Positions 60,760 to 64,000 of a stretch of 64,000 nt of DNA are shown here, in pieces. The position numbers and the translations under genes are program-made. How positions within the stretch are numbered: position 1 is the stretch's first letter; each line of letters starts with the position of its first letter. The notes beneath the pieces are model-generated. The model saw only the letters and a program-made list of their open reading frames with translations. It was not told the origin of the DNA and searched no databases. The stretch spans positions 1,054,001 to 1,118,000 of the forward strand of contig OY781889.1 of NCBI GenBank assembly GCA_963677185.1. The letters are read 5' to 3'. This DNA is from G963677185 sp963677185. Its GTDB lineage: Bacteria > Bacillota > Syntrophomonadia > Syntrophomonadales > Syntrophomonadaceae.

Positions 60760-62010
60760 GTGAAAGAAACTGGAACGAGTACACCGGTCCTGTTCTTCTC
60801 TATTTTCCTGGTCGGAGTAGGGTTCAGCATAATTATGCCGGTTCTGCCCTACTATGCCGAACACATGGGCGCCAGCGCATTTGTTCTCGGCTTGCTGTTG
60901 ACGGTATACGCTCTTTGCCAGTTCCTTTTTTCTCCGTTGTGGGGCCGCTGTTCTGATCGCATCGGGCGCAAGCCGGTGTTGCTGCTGGGAACATTCGGAT
61001 TTGCGATGACCTTCATCTTTTTCGCCCTCTCAACTGAACTATGGATGCTGTTTGCTGCCCGCATAGCCGGAGGCATACTATCTTGCGCCACAATGCCTAC
61101 CGCCATGGCTTACATTGCTGATACCACCAGCCTGGACAAGAGAGCAGGGCGCATGGGTATGGTAGGAGCTTCTATGGGAGTGGGCATGGTTTTTGGACCT
61201 GTACTGGGCGGGTTTGCATCTCAATATGGAGCTGCGGTCCCCTTCTTTACAGCGGGTTTTCTGGCCCTGCTTAACACCTTATCGGTATTTTTCTTTCTCA
61301 AGGAGTCTTTGCCCCTGGAAAAACGCAGCAACAGGCTATCCCCGGCAGATAAGCCAGCCTTTCAGTTTCATATTGTTCAGGCTCTGAATAGTACCCTGGC
61401 AGTGCTGTTTTTGTCCATTTTATTGGGCAGCACGGCGGAAGCCATTAATAATGGAACCTTTGCGTTGTTTGCCGAACACGAGTTCGGTCTTTCTGTTGCG
61501 GATTTAGGCTGGGCTTTCATGGTGGCTGGCATATCCGCTATTATTGTTCAGGGCGGCATGGTAGGAAAGCTATCCCGGCATTTTGGCGAAGAAAAGGTAG
61601 CTATGCTTGGTGTAGCAACCATGGTTATCAGCTATATATTGTTTTTGAACAGCGGATACGCTGGCCTCTGCATCGACAGCCTGCTAATGGCCCCGTCGCC
61701 GGTACGTTTGCATAGCGTGTACGTCATTATTTTTTCAATAAACATGGGTATCTTCGGAGCGGGAGTATCGTTCATGCGGCCGGCTATAACTGCGGCGGTG
61801 TCAAAACGCGCCGATATCGCGCAGGGAAGCGCTATGGGCAGCTTGAACAGCTTTGATTCGCTGGGCCGGGTCATAGGCCCGTCATTGGGAGGATTTCTGT
61901 TGGATTGGAATCACAGCTATGCCTATTTATGCGGAATAGCCATTGCTATGGCCGCCATTTTCTGTCTCTATGCCGCTTATAGCCGCCATAAAAGGGCCTG
62001 CGCCGCATAG
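60760..62010 (+). CDS. MFS-family multidrug exporter
   Basis: 416 aa from GTG 60760 behind AGAGGAG. Twelve membrane helices; motif A in the first loop (FSPLWGRCSDRIGRKPVLLLG) and the drug-antiporter motif C (GASMGVGMVFGPVLGG) place it among TetA/NorA-like proton-coupled exporters. It has an unusually long central loop between helices 6 and 7 (KESLPLEKRSNRLSPADKP). No adjacent regulator; the drug is unknown. Confidence 0.9.
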   Translation: MKETGTSTPVLFFSIFLVGVGFSIIMPVLPYYAEHMGASAFVLGLLLTVYALCQFLFSPLWGRCSDRIGRKPVLLLGTFGFAMTFIFFALSTELWMLFAARIAGGILSCATMPTAMAYIADTTSLDKRAGRMGMVGASMGVGMVFGPVLGGFASQYGAAVPFFTAGFLALLNTLSVFFFLKESLPLEKRSNRLSPADKPAFQFHIVQALNSTLAVLFLSILLGSTAEAINNGTFALFAEHEFGLSVADLGWAFMVAGISAIIVQGGMVGKLSRHFGEEKVAMLGVATMVISYILFLNSGYAGLCIDSLLMAPSPVRLHSVYVIIFSINMGIFGAGVSFMRPAITAAVSKRADIAQGSAMGSLNSFDSLGRVIGPSLGGFLLDWNHSYAYLCGIAIAMAAIFCLYAAYSRHKRACAA

Positions 62011-62025
62011 GCGGCATGCTGCTTG

Positions 62026-62442
62026 CTATAGGCGGCTGCGCACCGCCATGGTGCAGCGGGAGATGGCTGTCATTTCATCTTCATTGTTAAAAAGGCGTAT
62101 ATCCCACACCTGGGTGCTGCGGCCCAGGTAAACCGGACAAGCTTCTGCGCGAAGCCGTCCGCTCCTGACACTTCTCAGATGATTGACGTTGATTTCCAGG
62201 CCCACGGCATATTGAGTCTTAAGGTCGATAAACAGGTGGGCGCCAACCGAAGCGGCGGTTTCTGCCAGCACGGCTGAAAGACCCCCGTGCAATAATCCGA
62301 AGGGCTGATAATGCCCGGGGCCAACCACCATTTCTGCCACGACTTTTTCCGCGTTGCACTCGCTAACAGTGATGCCCAGGGTCTCCATGGCTGTGCCGTT
62401 AGTATCAAAGTAATCTAGAAGGTTTTCATTAATCTTTTGCAT
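62026..62442 (-). CDS. PaaI-type hotdog-fold thioesterase
   Basis: 138 aa from ATG 62442 behind GGAGGG. Hotdog acyl-CoA thioesterase with the active-site pattern FGLLHGGLSAVLAETAAS, where His-Gly-Gly and the acidic residue two turns later are typical of the PaaI/YdiI group. Length is standard. The substrate may be an aromatic or medium-chain acyl-CoA. It is convergent with the MFS gene, 15 bases away. Confidence 0.88.
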   Translation of the reverse strand: MQKINENLLDYFDTNGTAMETLGITVSECNAEKVVAEMVVGPGHYQPFGLLHGGLSAVLAETAASVGAHLFIDLKTQYAVGLEINVNHLRSVRSGRLRAEACPVYLGRSTQVWDIRLFNNEDEMTAISRCTMAVRSRL

Positions 62443-62538
62443 GGCGGGCCCTCCTGATAATAACGTTTTCTCTGGCTGTAAAAATTCAGACCAGCGATAA
62501 ATACAAATCTCACTGGCCTGAAGACTTATTGAACTATA

Positions 62539-63687
62539 TTATTTTGGGTAAGTCAGGGTTATCACGTTTCCAGGGACCTTGACGCTGTGACCGGAGTAAA
62601 GAGCCGTTATGCTGAAATAGTATTTCTGGCCGGGCTGCAGCTTGCCTCCGAAATCGCCGCCGTTGTAACCGCTGGAATTATCGACTTTGGCTGTTGTCTG
62701 GTTGCGGTCGGTGATAAAAAACAGGTAACCGTTTTCAGGGTAAGCCGGGCTCGAATCATATTGTGAAATTACTACTTTATAGCCATTGAAGTCGCTGGCT
62801 GTGCATTTAGTCCAGGATAAAGCCAGGTGTCCGTTTTCAACCCAACCATCCAATGTGGGACCTGAATATCCGTCGTTTTCTTCTGGATAACTGGGAGTTA
62901 CAACCGGCACATCGTTATTATCAGCATCATCCACTATAATCTCGGCGTTTCCGGTGCTGTTAATCCAAACCACGCGATTGACCCCGTCCCACGCCACTGA
63001 TGCCCCGAGATGTTCAGACACAAAGCGCAGGGGTACAAACACCCGCTCCTTGTACACAAACGGAGCGACATCAAGGCCGGTATCCTCACCATTGACCTGG
63101 GCCTTATCCTTGTCAATCACCAGAAAAATCTTGGTGCCGCCCTGTTGAATCATAACTTTCTGATTGGTGCCGTCCCAGCCAACATCCGCACCTGCGGCTT
63201 CGAACACGGTGCGCACCGGCACCATCACCCTGGTGTATGCACTGACTGGATCCACATCGAAGTTAAGCTGGCGGTTGTTGTATATAACTCGAATCTTATC
63301 GGAACAGCTGGTGCCGTTGCCGGTGGGCCGATCCTGGTAAAACTCTCCTGAATAGGTGGAGCCGTCGCCGTATATCATCATCCCCTGGCCGTTCATATGG
63401 CCATTCTGCCAGTTGCCGACATACAGCTTGCTATCTGGCCACCGGTAGGTTCCATGTCCGTTCATATAACCGTTTGACCACTGTCCCGTATAGGTCTCGC
63501 CATTGACATAAGTGCCTGTGCCCAGGCCATTGGGAACACCATTGCCAAGTTGGCCGTAGTAGCTGCCGTCGTCCCAATAATAGCGGCCGTTGGTGCTGGT
63601 GTCAGCTGTGTGGGTTGCATATGACATAAGCGGGTTGCAAAGCAGGCATATGCTTAAAAACAGTATAAAAAATGTGCTTTTACGCAT
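62539..63687 (-). CDS. Secreted protein with MORN repeats, stalk domain and FN3-like domain
   Basis: 382 aa from ATG 63687 behind AGGAGGAGG. A signal peptide covers residues 1-26. Four MORN-type repeats fill about 33-120 (e.g. YYGQLGNGVPNGLGTGTY, YTGQWSNGYMNGHGTY). A copper-amine-oxidase-type stalk domain is at about 130-250 (VMVPVRTVFEAAGADVGWDG, RVFVPLRFVSEHLGASVAWDG). A C-terminal FN3-like sandwich is at about 285-382. The protein is predicted to be exported and wall-associated. The MORN set may bind lipid or polymer; function unknown. Confidence 0.85.
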   Translation of the reverse strand: MRKSTFFILFLSICLLCNPLMSYATHTADTSTNGRYYWDDGSYYGQLGNGVPNGLGTGTYVNGETYTGQWSNGYMNGHGTYRWPDSKLYVGNWQNGHMNGQGMMIYGDGSTYSGEFYQDRPTGNGTSCSDKIRVIYNNRQLNFDVDPVSAYTRVMVPVRTVFEAAGADVGWDGTNQKVMIQQGGTKIFLVIDKDKAQVNGEDTGLDVAPFVYKERVFVPLRFVSEHLGASVAWDGVNRVVWINSTGNAEIIVDDADNNDVPVVTPSYPEENDGYSGPTLDGWVENGHLALSWTKCTASDFNGYKVVISQYDSSPAYPENGYLFFITDRNQTTAKVDNSSGYNGGDFGGKLQPGQKYYFSITALYSGHSVKVPGNVITLTYPK

Positions 63688-63708
63688 GGTTCCTCCTCCT
63701 GACCTGAA

Positions 63709-64000
63709 TTAATCTACGTTGGGCCGGGGCATTGAGTTATCGCTGCCAGTATCCAGGCTATGCTGGAAAGTCTGGCTGCTGTAGTCCGCAGCGCCGGTAT
63801 AGTTACTCACGTCAGGCCGGGGCATGCTGTTAGCCGGAGCCGTCTCCGCCACTGGAGTATAATTACTGGCGGGTTCATATACGGCTGTGTCGGGCGTATC
63901 GTAATACTGCACTGGAGCAGGCGCTGACGCCCCCGGTTGTTCAACAACCACCGGGGCGGTTTCACTAATCGCGGCAGATGCTTCTGGCTGGGAGGATATT
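63709..64000 (-). CDS. C-terminal part of a Pro/Ala-rich protein, cut by the window edge
   Basis: The frame is open without a stop from 63709 to base 64000, so the start is probably outside the window; a GTG at 63951 is an unlikely start. The visible 96 residues are low-complexity (Pro, Ala, Ser, Thr) with two copies of NSMPRP[DN]V and two NYT-type motifs. It may be an exported or disordered tail. It is 21 bases ahead of the MORN gene and probably shares its operon. Confidence 0.6.
   Translation of the reverse strand, partial: ISSQPEASAAISETAPVVVEQPGASAPAPVQYYDTPDTAVYEPASNYTPVAETAPANSMPRPDVSNYTGAADYSSQTFQHSLDTGSDNSMPRPNVD

Overview
The window reads as a chromosomal segment of a spore-lineage Firmicute (Bacillota), most likely a clostridial or Syntrophomonas-like anaerobe. 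This is inferred from four things: the gene order spo0F-fba-tal-glpX-rho, then rpmE, prfA, prmC, ywlC, ywlE, rpiB and atp, which is the Bacillus/Clostridia arrangement; strong AGGAGG-type ribosome binding sites with many TTG and GTG starts; two butyryl/acetyl-type CoA-transferases under apparent sigma-54 control; and secreted proteins with copper-amine-oxidase-type stalk domains. Genus assignment is a guess. I saw no rRNA, tRNA, CRISPR, phage or transposase gene.

Layout. 1-5.7 kb: end of a chemoreceptor, a large hybrid sensor kinase and a REC/HD-GYP regulator. 5.7-6.2 kb: a consensus promoter and a terminator enclosing about 470 bases with no normal gene. 6.4-9.1 kb: a lipoprotein, a bestrophin-like channel and a stalk-domain protein. 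9.2-14.7 kb: a CBS/PAS sigma-54 activator facing two tandem CoA-transferase genes. Five exact copies of the palindrome TTGC-N6-GCAA lie upstream of -24/-12 elements, which suggests one regulon. 14.9-19.0 kb: a predicted ADP-ribosyltransferase/HD fusion, a YceG-like protein and TelA. 19.1-21.4 kb: a FemX-like ligase and an alanine racemase. 21.5-26.2 kb: spo0F, fba, tal, glpX and rho. 26.2-26.7 kb: an array of hairpin repeats, with a relative just after rpmE at 43.1 kb.

26.8-42.7 kb interrupts the usual rho-rpmE neighbourhood. It holds a radical SAM protein, a YhaM-like nuclease, a secreted orphan, a complete branched-chain amino-acid ABC transporter, an HD-GYP protein, a lipoprotein, a P-type ATPase homologue that has lost its catalytic residues, and a UbiB-type kinase. 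42.8-48.9 kb: rpmE, DUF1385, prfA, prmC, ywlC, ywlE, rpiB, a dCMP deaminase and a convergent dCTP deaminase. 49.5-56.5 kb: the F-type ATP synthase operon, closed by a strong terminator. 56.7-64 kb: three tiny membrane proteins, several envelope proteins, an MFS exporter, a hotdog thioesterase and a secreted MORN/stalk-domain protein.

The strongest candidates for something not yet described are the ADP-ribosyltransferase/HD-YceG-TelA cassette (with a T10 tract where slippage would fuse the first two genes), the catalytically dead P-type ATPase homologue, the palindrome/sigma-54 regulon, and the hairpin-repeat family with compensatory stem changes.
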